From assembly GCF_004363245.1 (NCBI RefSeq), contig NZ_SNYV01000011.1, forward strand, positions 930,001 through 994,000: a DNA stretch of 64,000 nt. The letters run 5' to 3'. Each line of letters begins with the position of its first letter. Position 1 is the first letter of the stretch. The translations under genes were made by a program, and so were the position numbers. The notes below the pieces were generated by a model that worked only from the letters and a program-made list of their open reading frames with translations, made no database searches and was not told where the DNA came from. The DNA comes from Sphingobacterium yanglingense. GTDB taxonomy: Bacteria; Bacteroidota; Bacteroidia; Sphingobacteriales; Sphingobacteriaceae. Shown here piece by piece: positions 36,512-46,040 of this stretch.

Positions 36512-38947
36512 TTAGTTCATAAAACTAGTGCCTGACGTTAGAATCATAAGTGCCCCTTTGTTAACAACCGGCTTTTGACCATATTTACTCCCTTTAAAGA
36601 GGTAAAAATACACCCCATTGGTTACGTTAGCCGGAACTATCCAGTCATTTTTATAATTACTAGAATTAAACAAAATCCGTCCTGAACGATCCAAGACACT
36701 CACCTCGACCTGATCAAAGGTAGACAATCCTATAATGTGAAACGTATCATTCTTAGAATCTCCATTTGGCGTGATCGTATTAGGGATTAATAAACCTTTA
36801 ATATTAAGCGTCACTGTAGCTACATTTGACCAATTACCATTACCATCCATGATTTGATACGTAAATTTATCAACCCCAATAAACTGATCGTTCGCTTGGT
36901 AGATCCATTTACCGTCATTGTCTTTATACAACTGTCCATTAGCCGGATAATCCACAATACGAATGCTTTCTTTATTCAAATAAGTATGCTCAACGAAATC
37001 ATTGTTAACGACGTCTAGAATATGAACAGAATTATATACAACATCAAAAAAATCATCTTTCGCAATAGGAGTTGTTTTCAACACTTGTAGATACACCGTA
37101 TTCTCTATACTCGCTGTCTGCGCCTCATTAGAGACACGATAGACAAACTCATCAGTACCAACAAAAGATTCATCCAATACACTGTAAAAAGCGGTTGTGC
37201 CAGTCACAACTGCAGTTCCGTGAATTGGTGACGCCACAATCTCTATACTTCCTATACGCTCTGAAGCAGCGTCGAGTTCGGCCTTCGTAAACAAATCAAA
37301 CGTAACGTTTTTTCCTTGATAGAGTGTAACATGTTTTTCCTTAGCAGATGGCAGGGGACTACCTTCTTTAATAGGCGTTTCACTTCCAACACTAATGTTT
37401 TCGGTTGTCTCAGCCTGCAGTTGCGCCGTATAAGTCCATGTATCCATTGCACGCTCGTTCCCATAACTATATGCACCATACCCTCCATTGGATGATCCCG
37501 GTATCAGCTTAGTCGCAGTATATGTCCCCCAGCGATGTCCATCCATACGGCTAGGGCTACCAACATTATTCATACGAGGATTGGACCTTTCACTAGGCAA
37601 CCCTCCCGTAATATCTGAATCATCCCAGAACATAATCGCATCGCTATGTATACTTCCATCTATATTGACACGATCGACCGCAATTCCATTAGGATTGATT
37701 TCCATGTCGAAATAAGGAAAGTGAATCTCTCCTTTAACTAAGGACACTGAAATACCTATTGGATAATTCGTACCTTCAGGCAAAAAATACCCATCACCAT
37801 CCAAACCGTCCCAAAAAAAGCGATTCACTCCTTCTTCTGCTTCGACGCCAATTTCGCGTGGGGCGAAGGGATGATTGGGTGATTTTGATCTTATGATTGC
37901 TTTATAACGTCCTTTATAATTTGTCTGGAAACTCATAAAGACACCTTTACTATCAATGCGATTTGTAGACTTATCCTCTCGTATTATACCGATATTCTTC
38001 ACATCAATAATATGCTGAGGATTAAAAAGCCAACTCCTACCTCCCGGAAATGCTCCTCTACTTTCTGCAGGCATCTTGCTATCTGGGAGACTATAGAACA
38101 TCTTGTGAGTAACATGCAGGTCTTCATCTTCGTCATTGGGGCTATGAAACTTAGCTCCTTTCTGTTGGTCTGCACTCTTATAAGAAGGTTTACCCTTCTC
38201 GTTTAGAATACCTGAACTATTTACAAAATAGGCAAAATCAATACCATGACTCCCGTTACCATCGACATGATAAATATATCCATCATTTGTCAATACATAG
38301 TTCCGTCCATAAAAAGCTCCATCTTTATCGGCAAGACTCTCCCGCGATATATGCAATTGTAATACAGAGACAAAGACTCTACCAACTAACCAATCTGTAT
38401 TATTAATATTTCGAACGGACACATCCCACGCAGAAATCAAACTCCCCTCTGTCTCCTGTGTCCATTCCTCATCAGCCCTAATATTAGGAGGGGTAACAAG
38501 TGCAGCATTAATCTCGCTATCATCGGGTGCACCAAATTCAACGCACCAGATACCAGATTGTCCAGAAGATACAGAAATTTCAAAAGGAATATACCCTACA
38601 CGAGGACCGGCTAGTTCAGCTTTACGGGTAGATCCCTCGAACTGCAAAATACGCCCGACATCGTTTGCGGCTGTTTCGTATTTCATACCGTCTGGAGCAG
38701 TGAGTTTAACACGTCCCATCCCGATATTCTGAGCGCTGGAAGCGACTGCAATAGTCTCTCCCTCCACAGCGTAAACGTAGTGTGCGGCTTGATTGGCGAA
38801 AACATTCCTTCCAGTAGGCAACGAAACTAAAAAAGCCCGGTTACCTTCAACTTTAGCGGGGTATAAATCTTTAGATCCCTCCCCTAGAACGCTATTCATC
38901 CAAAAAAACAAGCCCGTAAATAGGAGCATGTTCCATTTCATATTCAT
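36512..38947 (-). CDS. large secreted protein with type IX (type B) sorting domain
   Basis: This 811-residue protein has a signal peptide (start MNMKWNMLLF, cut near VLGEG). The middle has beta-sandwich/Ig- or cadherin-like repeats (around 560-730), with DDFFDVVYNSVHILDVVNND and QFIGVDKFTYQIMD. The last ~85 residues are a gliding-type C-terminal domain: IPNTITPNGDSKNDTFHI, then VSVLDRSGRILF and NGVYFYLFKG. This sends it through the T9SS to the cell surface. The ATG at 38947 fits the signal peptide; upstream in-frame codons back to 39013 are only a TTG extension. A minus-strand TATATTTG lies about 35 nt upstream. Function unknown, perhaps adhesion. Confidence 0.82.
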   Translation of the reverse strand: MNMKWNMLLFTGLFFWMNSVLGEGSKDLYPAKVEGNRAFLVSLPTGRNVFANQAAHYVYAVEGETIAVASSAQNIGMGRVKLTAPDGMKYETAANDVGRILQFEGSTRKAELAGPRVGYIPFEISVSSGQSGIWCVEFGAPDDSEINAALVTPPNIRADEEWTQETEGSLISAWDVSVRNINNTDWLVGRVFVSVLQLHISRESLADKDGAFYGRNYVLTNDGYIYHVDGNGSHGIDFAYFVNSSGILNEKGKPSYKSADQQKGAKFHSPNDEDEDLHVTHKMFYSLPDSKMPAESRGAFPGGRSWLFNPQHIIDVKNIGIIREDKSTNRIDSKGVFMSFQTNYKGRYKAIIRSKSPNHPFAPREIGVEAEEGVNRFFWDGLDGDGYFLPEGTNYPIGISVSLVKGEIHFPYFDMEINPNGIAVDRVNIDGSIHSDAIMFWDDSDITGGLPSERSNPRMNNVGSPSRMDGHRWGTYTATKLIPGSSNGGYGAYSYGNERAMDTWTYTAQLQAETTENISVGSETPIKEGSPLPSAKEKHVTLYQGKNVTFDLFTKAELDAASERIGSIEIVASPIHGTAVVTGTTAFYSVLDESFVGTDEFVYRVSNEAQTASIENTVYLQVLKTTPIAKDDFFDVVYNSVHILDVVNNDFVEHTYLNKESIRIVDYPANGQLYKDNDGKWIYQANDQFIGVDKFTYQIMDGNGNWSNVATVTLNIKGLLIPNTITPNGDSKNDTFHIIGLSTFDQVEVSVLDRSGRILFNSSNYKNDWIVPANVTNGVYFYLFKGSKYGQKPVVNKGALMILTSGTSFMN

Positions 38948-39058
38948 AGCATAGATAGATGTGTCCAAGTGGACTGTATCAAATATAATATATTTGCAAT
39001 AAAACCACAACAATAGAATTTAAAGTTTTTAGATGGTCTATCCTTAGTTTATTTATCT

Positions 39059-39066
39059 TAACTTTG
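39059..39066 (+). promoter_or_regulatory. -7 element of queE promoter
   Basis: TAACTTTG matches TAnnTTTG and lies 21 nt before the ATG at 39088; it also covers the TTG at 39064, which argues against using that TTG as the start. No preQ1 riboswitch fits in this short leader. Confidence 0.5.
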
Positions 39067-39087
39067 CAACCTGTAAAATTCAAGATA

Positions 39088-39711
39088 ATGTCACATCAAG
39101 TTCCCGAAAACGGCACAAAGCTTCCATTAATGGAAGAGTTTTATACGATTCAAGGAGAAGGATTCCATACTGGTAAAGCTGCTTATTTCATCCGCCTTGG
39201 TGGCTGTGATGTAGGCTGTCACTGGTGTGATGTGAAAGAAAGCTGGGACGCTGAGCTACATCCTCTTACTGATGCTGAGACAATTGTCGAAAATGCGAAA
39301 AAGCATCCTGCAAAAACTGTTGTAATAACTGGAGGGGAGCCTTTAATATACAACCTTGATTACCTCACTAAACGACTAAAAGAAGAAGGAATTAGGACTT
39401 TCATCGAGACCTCCGGAGCTTACCCGCTCAGTGGTACTTGGGACTGGATCTGTTTATCCCCTAAAAAATTCAAAGGGCCAAAAACAGAGGTATTAGAGGC
39501 TGCCGGTGAATTAAAAGTTATTGTTTTCAATAAGAGCGACTTCAAATGGGCCGAAGAACATGCTAGTCAGGTGGGGCCGAACTGCAAATTGTACCTTCAA
39601 CCAGAATGGTCTAAAGCGAATGAGATAACGCCCTTGATCATTGAATATGTCAAGGATAACCCACATTGGGATATCTCCCTACAGACCCATAAATTCTTGA
39701 ATATTCCTTAA
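39088..39711 (+). CDS. queE: 7-carboxy-7-deazaguanine synthase
   Basis: This 207-residue radical SAM enzyme makes CDG, an early intermediate of queuosine. The 4Fe-4S motif is Cys40, Cys44 and Cys47 in GGCDVGCHWC, the CxxxCxxC form. FYTIQGEG at 18-25 is the QueE signature, and VITGGEPLIY is the GGEP SAM-binding motif. Length is normal. The ATG at 39088 is chosen because the upstream TTG lies in the promoter. No queC or queD gene is adjacent. An 11-bp inverted repeat follows the gene. Confidence 0.93.
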   Translation: MSHQVPENGTKLPLMEEFYTIQGEGFHTGKAAYFIRLGGCDVGCHWCDVKESWDAELHPLTDAETIVENAKKHPAKTVVITGGEPLIYNLDYLTKRLKEEGIRTFIETSGAYPLSGTWDWICLSPKKFKGPKTEVLEAAGELKVIVFNKSDFKWAEEHASQVGPNCKLYLQPEWSKANEITPLIIEYVKDNPHWDISLQTHKFLNIP

Positions 39712-39742
39712 TTCGTTATTTCGAAGAAAGTTCTCTACTTTT

Positions 39743-39777
39743 AATATCCGATAAAGATAAAAGCTATATCGGATATT
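39743..39777 (+). terminator. inverted repeat after queE
   Basis: AATATCCGATA (39743-39753) pairs with TATCGGATATT (39767-39777) over 11 bp with a 13-nt loop. No T-run follows. It ends 15 nt before the next ATG and could be a weak terminator or a leader structure of the OmpA-type gene. Confidence 0.45.
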
Positions 39778-39792
39778 ATAGCAATAACGGTA

Positions 39793-41682
39793 ATGAATTC
39801 ATTCTTTAAAATATCTTGTTTTTTTGTATTGACATGCTGGTCTTTACTGACGCTTGGCCAGACCTCCTCTCCAAATAAGAAGGCCCAAGCGGCTTATGAA
39901 AATGCTTCAAAACAGCTTTCATTACAAAACAAATCCCAAGCTAAAGAAGAACTCAAAAAGGCTATCCTTCTTGACCCTACATTTGCCACGGCCTATCAAC
40001 AACTCGCCGACATCTATCGCCTAGAAAAAAGATACAAGGAAGCAATCCCTCTCTATAAGAAAGTACTGCAAATAGCACCGGATCTAACCAATCTGACTTT
40101 ATTCGGGTTAGGCGAATCCCAACTCGGTGTAGGCCTGTATCAAGAGGCCTTGGTCAACCTTACTAATTATGCTACAGGAAACCTATCACAAAAAGGTAGA
40201 GAAAAGGTACAGAAATATATACAGGACTGCGAGTTTGCAATCCACTATAACAGCAAGGAGGATATACAGATTATGAGGCTCCCTCCCGCTATCAACACTT
40301 CTGATGACGAATACTTCCCTAAACTAACAGCAGACGGAAAAAGAATAATCTTTACGCGCAAGAGCAACAATCAGGAGAATTTTTTTGAAAGCAACTTTAA
40401 CGAGGGAAACTGGTCCTCCTCCGAAAAAATTTCCGGCTCAATAAATTCGGACTTTTTCAATGAAGGCGCGCACACGATATCTCCTGACGGAAAATATCTA
40501 TTTTTCACAGGCTGCAACCGTCCTAATGGTATGGGGAGCTGTGACATCTATGTTTCCAAATTTGAAAAAGGCACCTGGAGTGCTCCACATAATCTGGGAG
40601 CCCCCATCAATACAAAAGGATGGGAAGCCCAACCCGCAATATCTTCGGACGGACGCACCTTATACTTTGTAAGCAATAGAGCTGGAGGAATGGGAGGCAG
40701 TGACATTTGGAAGAGCGAATTATCAGCCGATGGAAAATGGCAAACACCGCAAAATCTTGGTGACAAAGTGAACACCCCATTCGACGAAAGAGCTCCTTAT
40801 ATACATGCAGACAATAGAACACTCTATTTTGCTTCCGAAGGATGGCCTGGTTTTGGACAGTTCGATTTGTTCAAAACCCAACTTGATAGTCTTGGCCAAT
40901 GGAGCTATCCGACCAACCTAGGACGTCCCATCAATAACAACTACGACCAAACGGGAATACATGTAACGATGAATGGCACAATAGGCTACATAGCCTCTGC
41001 TGACTCAACTGGCCAGCTAGACATATACAGTCTAAATATTCCCAAACCATTGCAACCTATCGCCGTAGCCTATATACAAGGAACGATATATGATGCCGAA
41101 AGCAAAGAACCACTATCCGCTATCATTTCAGTAACAAACACATCAAATGGAGAGATTGTATACCTCAGTGACTCTGACGATGAGGATGGCCAGTTTATCG
41201 CTACACTACCCGTAGGTGCCAACTATGCCGTACACGTCCAGAAAGAGGGGTACATGTTTGATTCAAAGCAATATGATATCTCGAATACAGAATTAAAAGA
41301 TGAGGTCTTTGAGGGTAGCGTATTTTTGCAACCTATTCGGAGTGGAAGTATCGCACAATTGAACAATATCTATTTTGACACCGACAGTGCTATTCCGCTA
41401 AAGAAATCAGAAACCGAACTTCAACTCCTTTTAAAATTTCTTCAGGTGAATCCTAAAGTAACGATCGAAATAGCAGGACATACCGACAACACAGGTAATA
41501 AAATACATAATCAGCGTCTTTCCGAAAATAGAGCGAGTTCAATAGCAAAATTCCTCCTTTCAAAAGGAATCCCCGCAACCCGGGTAATAAGTACGGGGTA
41601 CGGGGATACTAAACCAATTGGTGATAATGATACAATCGACGGAAGACAACGTAACCGTCGCACCGAAGTCATACTACGCTAG
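39793..41682 (+). CDS. PorE-like OmpA family protein (TPR, PD40, CRD, OmpA)
   Basis: This 629-residue envelope protein has a signal peptide (about 1-22), two or three TPR repeats (about 30-145), a PD40/WD40-like propeller (about 160-415, repeats with SPDGKYLFFTG, SSDGRTLYFVSNR, HADNRTLYFASEG), a carboxypeptidase-regulatory-like domain (about 425-510) and an OmpA peptidoglycan-binding domain (about 520-629, with IAGHTDNTGN and NRRTEVILR). This order is that of PorE, a type IX secretion anchor, but no lipobox Cys is seen and similar paralogues are common in this phylum. A T9SS cargo gene lies nearby. The stop overlaps that of the convergent Gfo/Idh gene. Confidence 0.82.
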   Translation: MNSFFKISCFFVLTCWSLLTLGQTSSPNKKAQAAYENASKQLSLQNKSQAKEELKKAILLDPTFATAYQQLADIYRLEKRYKEAIPLYKKVLQIAPDLTNLTLFGLGESQLGVGLYQEALVNLTNYATGNLSQKGREKVQKYIQDCEFAIHYNSKEDIQIMRLPPAINTSDDEYFPKLTADGKRIIFTRKSNNQENFFESNFNEGNWSSSEKISGSINSDFFNEGAHTISPDGKYLFFTGCNRPNGMGSCDIYVSKFEKGTWSAPHNLGAPINTKGWEAQPAISSDGRTLYFVSNRAGGMGGSDIWKSELSADGKWQTPQNLGDKVNTPFDERAPYIHADNRTLYFASEGWPGFGQFDLFKTQLDSLGQWSYPTNLGRPINNNYDQTGIHVTMNGTIGYIASADSTGQLDIYSLNIPKPLQPIAVAYIQGTIYDAESKEPLSAIISVTNTSNGEIVYLSDSDDEDGQFIATLPVGANYAVHVQKEGYMFDSKQYDISNTELKDEVFEGSVFLQPIRSGSIAQLNNIYFDTDSAIPLKKSETELQLLLKFLQVNPKVTIEIAGHTDNTGNKIHNQRLSENRASSIAKFLLSKGIPATRVISTGYGDTKPIGDNDTIDGRQRNRRTEVILR

Positions 41683-42752
41683 AGCTTGACGACGTCTCCT
41701 GTGCGAACCGATTCATCACATGCTAATGCGATCTGCAAACTATTGACAGCGTCTGCCATCGACTTTGTCAGATCTAAATCATCAAATATGGCATCCCGAA
41801 AGAAGGTCTGCTCACGGTCACACAGTTCTTGGTGATCAGGCTCATCCGTCAGATTAATCCATTCATCAGCTTTAGTAAGCTTATTATCTTGGTCCAAATC
41901 AGCGTAATGTACCCGTATTGATTCCGTCTTAGTATGGGACTCGACAGAGTCCGAATTGCCATCTTTTGAAGCATCATTTGCTACGATAGAAACAGCTCCT
42001 TTAGGTCCAATGACATCCTTTACAAAAAAAGCAGTCTGACTCATCATCGGCCCCCATCCTGCTTCATACCAACCGACACTACCATCATCAAATCTAATCT
42101 GAAGCTGACCATAGTTATAATTATCCTTGGGTATATCATCCGTAAGCCTAGCCCCTATTGCAGAAACAGCAATAGGCTTCGAGTCAGTCATCTGGCACAT
42201 CACATCAATATAATGAACGCCGCAATCGACGATAGGGCTTAAGCTCTGCATCAGGTTACGATGTACATCCCACATATAACCTTGACTTTGCTGATTCAGG
42301 TTCATGCGAAAAACAAGCGGACTTCCCATTTTCCGTCCTTCCTCAATAAAGCGAATCCAGGAAGGATGATGCCTCAAAATATAACCGACTACCAGCTTCT
42401 TATTTGCTTGGATTGCAGCATCGACAACGCGCTTTGCACCAAGAACAGTATCTGCTAAAGGTTTTTCAATAAAAACATGCGCAGCATGTTCAAACGCGAG
42501 GACTGCATAAGCTTCATGCGTATCAGGATAAGTAGAAATACACACCGCATCCGGTCGCGTTGTACTAAGTGCAACCTGATAATCATCAAAGCAAGTATAC
42601 TTCCCTCCTAGCTCCTGATTAAGCCTCTCTTTGCTATCACCTCGCGACACCAGGCCGACTATTTCAAAATCAGGATTGCCATGATAAGACTTAGCATGAG
42701 AAGCCCCCATGTTACCACAACCGACTACTAATATTTTTATAGGCCCTACCAT
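41679..42752 (-). CDS. Gfo/Idh/MocA family oxidoreductase, cytosolic
   Basis: This 357-residue NAD(P)-dependent dehydrogenase has the Rossmann start IKILVVGCGNMGASHAKSY (about 4-22) and the EKPLADTV motif with its catalytic Lys (about 95-102). The C-terminal half is the alpha/beta substrate domain. No signal peptide is present. The substrate is probably a sugar or inositol derivative. It follows another Gfo/Idh gene by 2 nt. Its stop shares the CTAG at 41679-41682 with the convergent gene's stop. Confidence 0.88.
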   Translation of the reverse strand: MVGPIKILVVGCGNMGASHAKSYHGNPDFEIVGLVSRGDSKERLNQELGGKYTCFDDYQVALSTTRPDAVCISTYPDTHEAYAVLAFEHAAHVFIEKPLADTVLGAKRVVDAAIQANKKLVVGYILRHHPSWIRFIEEGRKMGSPLVFRMNLNQQSQGYMWDVHRNLMQSLSPIVDCGVHYIDVMCQMTDSKPIAVSAIGARLTDDIPKDNYNYGQLQIRFDDGSVGWYEAGWGPMMSQTAFFVKDVIGPKGAVSIVANDASKDGNSDSVESHTKTESIRVHYADLDQDNKLTKADEWINLTDEPDHQELCDREQTFFRDAIFDDLDLTKSMADAVNSLQIALACDESVRTGDVVKL

Positions 42753-42754
42753 AC

Positions 42755-44026
42755 TTAAACAAATGGCTTAAATCCGGGTTGAGCAATAGGAGTTACATCT
42801 GGCGACATAGACCAATTATAACCTTCAGAATGGGGACCTAATTCCTCTGTAGAAGCCATAATCTGTTCATAAGAGAGTCTTTTGCCAGTGTATGCAGCTA
42901 ATTTACCCCAAATAGCCAATAGGGTCGAGTTGACCATAAAATCACCGTCATTCACCAGCTTTCCACCTGAAATTGCAGCCATCAACTCATCATGTTGCGT
43001 TTGATACATGTTATTAATCTTTCCTCCATACTCAAAAGCCTTATCTCCATGTATATTATAGTTCTTCATAATATTAACGTCAACAAATCCCTTTGTACCA
43101 TTTACCTCCACAGAGTTCCGTGATTCAGTACCATTCTGCTGTCTAGAAAAATGCATTCCCTTTACACCATCACCGTAGTCATACTCTACCGCAAAATGAT
43201 CGTATGTATTTCCCAATAATTCCCATGAACGGCTCTGTCTTCCTCCCGTAGCACTCACTGACTTAGGTAATTTATTCCCCATAATCCAGTTCATATAGTC
43301 AACACTATGTATAGACTGCTCTACGATCAAATCCGAAGCATATCGCTGGAAATAATACCAATTACGTAATTGGTATTCAAAATCCGTCCACGTATTCTTT
43401 CGCTCCTTCAGCGTCAGTTCTCCACCATAACGGAATGTGGTTACTGATTTAACTTCACCTATATCACCGTTTTGGACGCGCTGCATTATCTCCCTATTCG
43501 GAGTAGAGTACCGGAAACAAAAGCCCGAAACTAAGTTTAGCTTTTTTTCCTTGGCTATGCGAACACTTTCCATCACTCGCTTCAGCCCAGGAATATCTAC
43601 TGCTACTGGTTTTTCACAGAAAATGTGTTTACCAGCTTCTACAGCATAGGCCAAATGATCTGGTCTGAAATTAGGTGGACTACACAACAGCACAACGTCT
43701 ACCCCCGAATCAATTAATGCTCGGTACCCATCAAAACCGACAAACTGCCGTTCTTTCGGAACATCTGTGCGCTGAGCATCTTTCTTATTCAAAATAAGAA
43801 GCGTTTGATCTATCTGATCCTGGAAAGCATCTGCTAGTGCCGTGACCACGACATTGGAGTCCGCAGCCAACGCCTGAACAACGGCACCGGTACCTCTTCC
43901 ACCGCACCCCACAAGTCCAACCTTAATTGTTTTCGATACACCAAACTGATCAGCTAACGAAATAAATGGGAGACTTCCCAATGCTATGCCGCTACTTTTT
44001 ATAAAATGACGTCTAGAGAAATTCAT
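42755..44026 (-). CDS. Gfo/Idh/MocA family oxidoreductase with Tat signal
   Basis: This 423-residue protein starts with a twin-arginine signal, SRRHFIKSSGIALG, so it is folded with cofactor and exported. The Rossmann motif VGLVGCGGRGTGAVV (about 36-50) and the EKPVAVD motif (about 138-144) are intact. The long C-terminal domain is typical of exported members of this group; some related Tat proteins are GH109-type glycosidases that use NAD, so redox activity is not certain. It is the first gene of a two-gene operon with a cytosolic paralogue. Confidence 0.88.
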   Translation of the reverse strand: MNFSRRHFIKSSGIALGSLPFISLADQFGVSKTIKVGLVGCGGRGTGAVVQALAADSNVVVTALADAFQDQIDQTLLILNKKDAQRTDVPKERQFVGFDGYRALIDSGVDVVLLCSPPNFRPDHLAYAVEAGKHIFCEKPVAVDIPGLKRVMESVRIAKEKKLNLVSGFCFRYSTPNREIMQRVQNGDIGEVKSVTTFRYGGELTLKERKNTWTDFEYQLRNWYYFQRYASDLIVEQSIHSVDYMNWIMGNKLPKSVSATGGRQSRSWELLGNTYDHFAVEYDYGDGVKGMHFSRQQNGTESRNSVEVNGTKGFVDVNIMKNYNIHGDKAFEYGGKINNMYQTQHDELMAAISGGKLVNDGDFMVNSTLLAIWGKLAAYTGKRLSYEQIMASTEELGPHSEGYNWSMSPDVTPIAQPGFKPFV

Positions 44027-44285
44027 AGTTTTTATTTGAATACAAAACTAAAGTTATAATAATATACACGTATTACCAATGCAAATACAAAATAGTAAAG
44101 AATTCGTTACCACTTTTATCAAAATTAATCTATAAATTCACAAAAAATAATAAAATCACCGTCATCACTAACCGTTGCATTAGCGATTCTAGAAGACGCT
44201 TTTTAGTACACATATTCAAAACACAACAATAGTCTCTTCAAGGAAAAAAAAGAGCACTATTAGACCAAAAACAATTACAAAAGAA

Positions 44286-45551
44286 ATGGATAACCAAACA
44301 GTCCTTGCCGAACCTTTAATTACTGACACAGCCGTTATTGTAGGAATCCTAATGGCTATACTTGGCCTTGTATTCTATACCTCATCCTTATCAAACAAAT
44401 ACATCAAAGGATTTTACAACGTTATCCCTCCTTTATTGCTATGCTACTTTCTTCCTGGGATCCTCAACTCACTCCACGTATTTGATGGAGCAAACTCTCC
44501 ATTGACAGCAGTGGGCAGTCGCTACCTATTACCTGCCTGTCTTATTTTATTCGTTATCAGTCTTGATTTAAAACAAATGTGGGCACTCAGAAAACGTGCA
44601 GGCTTAATGTTCATAACAGGTACAATAGGTATATTGCTCGGCGGACCGCTAGCAGTTTGGCTTGTATCACTCTTTGCGCCGCAAGTTGTAGGTGGTGTCG
44701 GCCCAGATGAAGTATGGCGAGGACTAGGTTCTCTTGCAGGATCCTGGATCGGTGGAAGCGCCAATCAAGTAGCCCTCAAAGAAATCCTTCAACCATCGCC
44801 AAAGCTATTCTCTTCTATTATTGCAGTAGATGCTGTCGTGGCGTATCTATGGATGGCCTTTTTGCTTTACGGAGCGAGTAAGGTAAAACAATTCGACAAG
44901 TTCTTCAAAGCAGACTCTAGAGATGTTGACGAATTGATGAAGAAAATGGAAGAAAAAACGCAGGCGAATTCCCGTACACCACAGACAAAAGACTTTATTA
45001 TTATGTTGGCTCTAGCTTTTGGAGGTACAGGTCTTGCTACATTTCTAGCTAACCCTGTAGCGGATTTCCTAGCCACAAACTATCCGCAGCTTGAACAGTT
45101 CTCACTGACAAGCGGCTTCTTTTGGATTATCCTATTTGCCACGATTATAGGTATAACACTGTCTTTTACTCCTGCTAAAGAACTTGAAAATGCTGGAGCC
45201 TCTAAAATAGGCTCAGTCCTCTTATATATGCTTATTGTCACCATAGGCATGCAGATGGACGTTTCGGCTATTGCAGACAATATGGGATTATTTGCGGTTG
45301 GCATTATCTGGATGTCTTTCCATGCATTACTCCTTCTCATCGTTGGTAAAATCTTCAAAGTACCATTCTTCTATTTTGCCGTAGGAAGTATGGCTAATGT
45401 AGGTGGGGTCGCCTCCGCGTCTGTTACTTCTGCCGCCTTTCATCCGTCCCTGATTTCAGTTGGTGTAATCTTGGCTGTCTTCGGTTATGCAATAGGAACG
45501 TACGCAGGCTGGCTGACCGCAATTCTAATGCAAATGGTATCACCTATTTAG
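44286..45551 (+). CDS. DUF819 family membrane protein
   Basis: This 421-residue protein has about 11-12 hydrophobic segments and the DUF819 (YjcL-like) features: a central LGSLAGSWIGGSANQVALKE loop with Gly-rich re-entrant character and a mirrored SMANVGGVASASVTSAAFHP loop near the C-terminus. The twofold symmetry suggests a secondary transporter. Substrate unknown. Its 5' region (44027-44285) is AT-rich with no clear promoter box. It may be read through to the thioesterase gene 45 nt downstream. Confidence 0.85.
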   Translation: MDNQTVLAEPLITDTAVIVGILMAILGLVFYTSSLSNKYIKGFYNVIPPLLLCYFLPGILNSLHVFDGANSPLTAVGSRYLLPACLILFVISLDLKQMWALRKRAGLMFITGTIGILLGGPLAVWLVSLFAPQVVGGVGPDEVWRGLGSLAGSWIGGSANQVALKEILQPSPKLFSSIIAVDAVVAYLWMAFLLYGASKVKQFDKFFKADSRDVDELMKKMEEKTQANSRTPQTKDFIIMLALAFGGTGLATFLANPVADFLATNYPQLEQFSLTSGFFWIILFATIIGITLSFTPAKELENAGASKIGSVLLYMLIVTIGMQMDVSAIADNMGLFAVGIIWMSFHALLLLIVGKIFKVPFFYFAVGSMANVGGVASASVTSAAFHPSLISVGVILAVFGYAIGTYAGWLTAILMQMVSPI

Positions 45552-45596
45552 TTTTGTATATCTTAAGTTTAAATTGAAAAAAATCAATAAATAACT

Positions 45597-46040
45597 ATGG
45601 GGAATAATATTTTTTACGAAGGACAAGTTCTATGGTCTCAGATAGATGCCAATCGCCACCTCAGACACTCTGCCTACGCGGATTTTTGCGCACAGGCCCG
45701 AAGCAATATGTTAAATACCTTAGGACTTTCCTTAGATCAATTTGCCAAACAAAAAATTGGTCCAATTCTCTTTAGGGAAGAACTCATTTACAAAAGAGAA
45801 GTTCAACTTGATGAATATATTAAAGTAGAGATTCTACTGACAAAGTTAAATTTAAAAAATGCACGTTTTTCTTTTCAACATATTATATACAAAGAAAATG
45901 GGGACAAAGCTGCAGAAGTTAATGTAGATGGAGCTTGGCTTAATTTAGTCGAAAGAAAGCTTACAGACATTCCCGCGGAATGGTATGAAATATTAAAAAA
46001 AATCCCTAAAGCAGAAAGCTACATCGAAATAAATGCGTAG
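45597..46040 (+). CDS. acyl-CoA thioesterase (4HBT hot-dog fold)
   Basis: This 147-residue protein fits the 4-hydroxybenzoyl-CoA thioesterase family: LWSQIDANRHLRHSAYADF holds the catalytic Asp (about residue 17) and the long helix, and the rest is a beta-sheet hot dog. It hydrolyses acyl-CoA thioesters, substrate length unknown. Its last 8 nt overlap the start of the M1 peptidase gene, so both are translated from one message. Confidence 0.85.
   Translation: MGNNIFYEGQVLWSQIDANRHLRHSAYADFCAQARSNMLNTLGLSLDQFAKQKIGPILFREELIYKREVQLDEYIKVEILLTKLNLKNARFSFQHIIYKENGDKAAEVNVDGAWLNLVERKLTDIPAEWYEILKKIPKAESYIEINA

Noticed and set aside
42755..44026. Tat-exported Gfo/Idh protein as a certain GH109 glycosidase
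   Set aside because: The Rossmann and EKP motifs fit both groups and I could not identify a residue that separates them, so it was left as an oxidoreductase-family protein.
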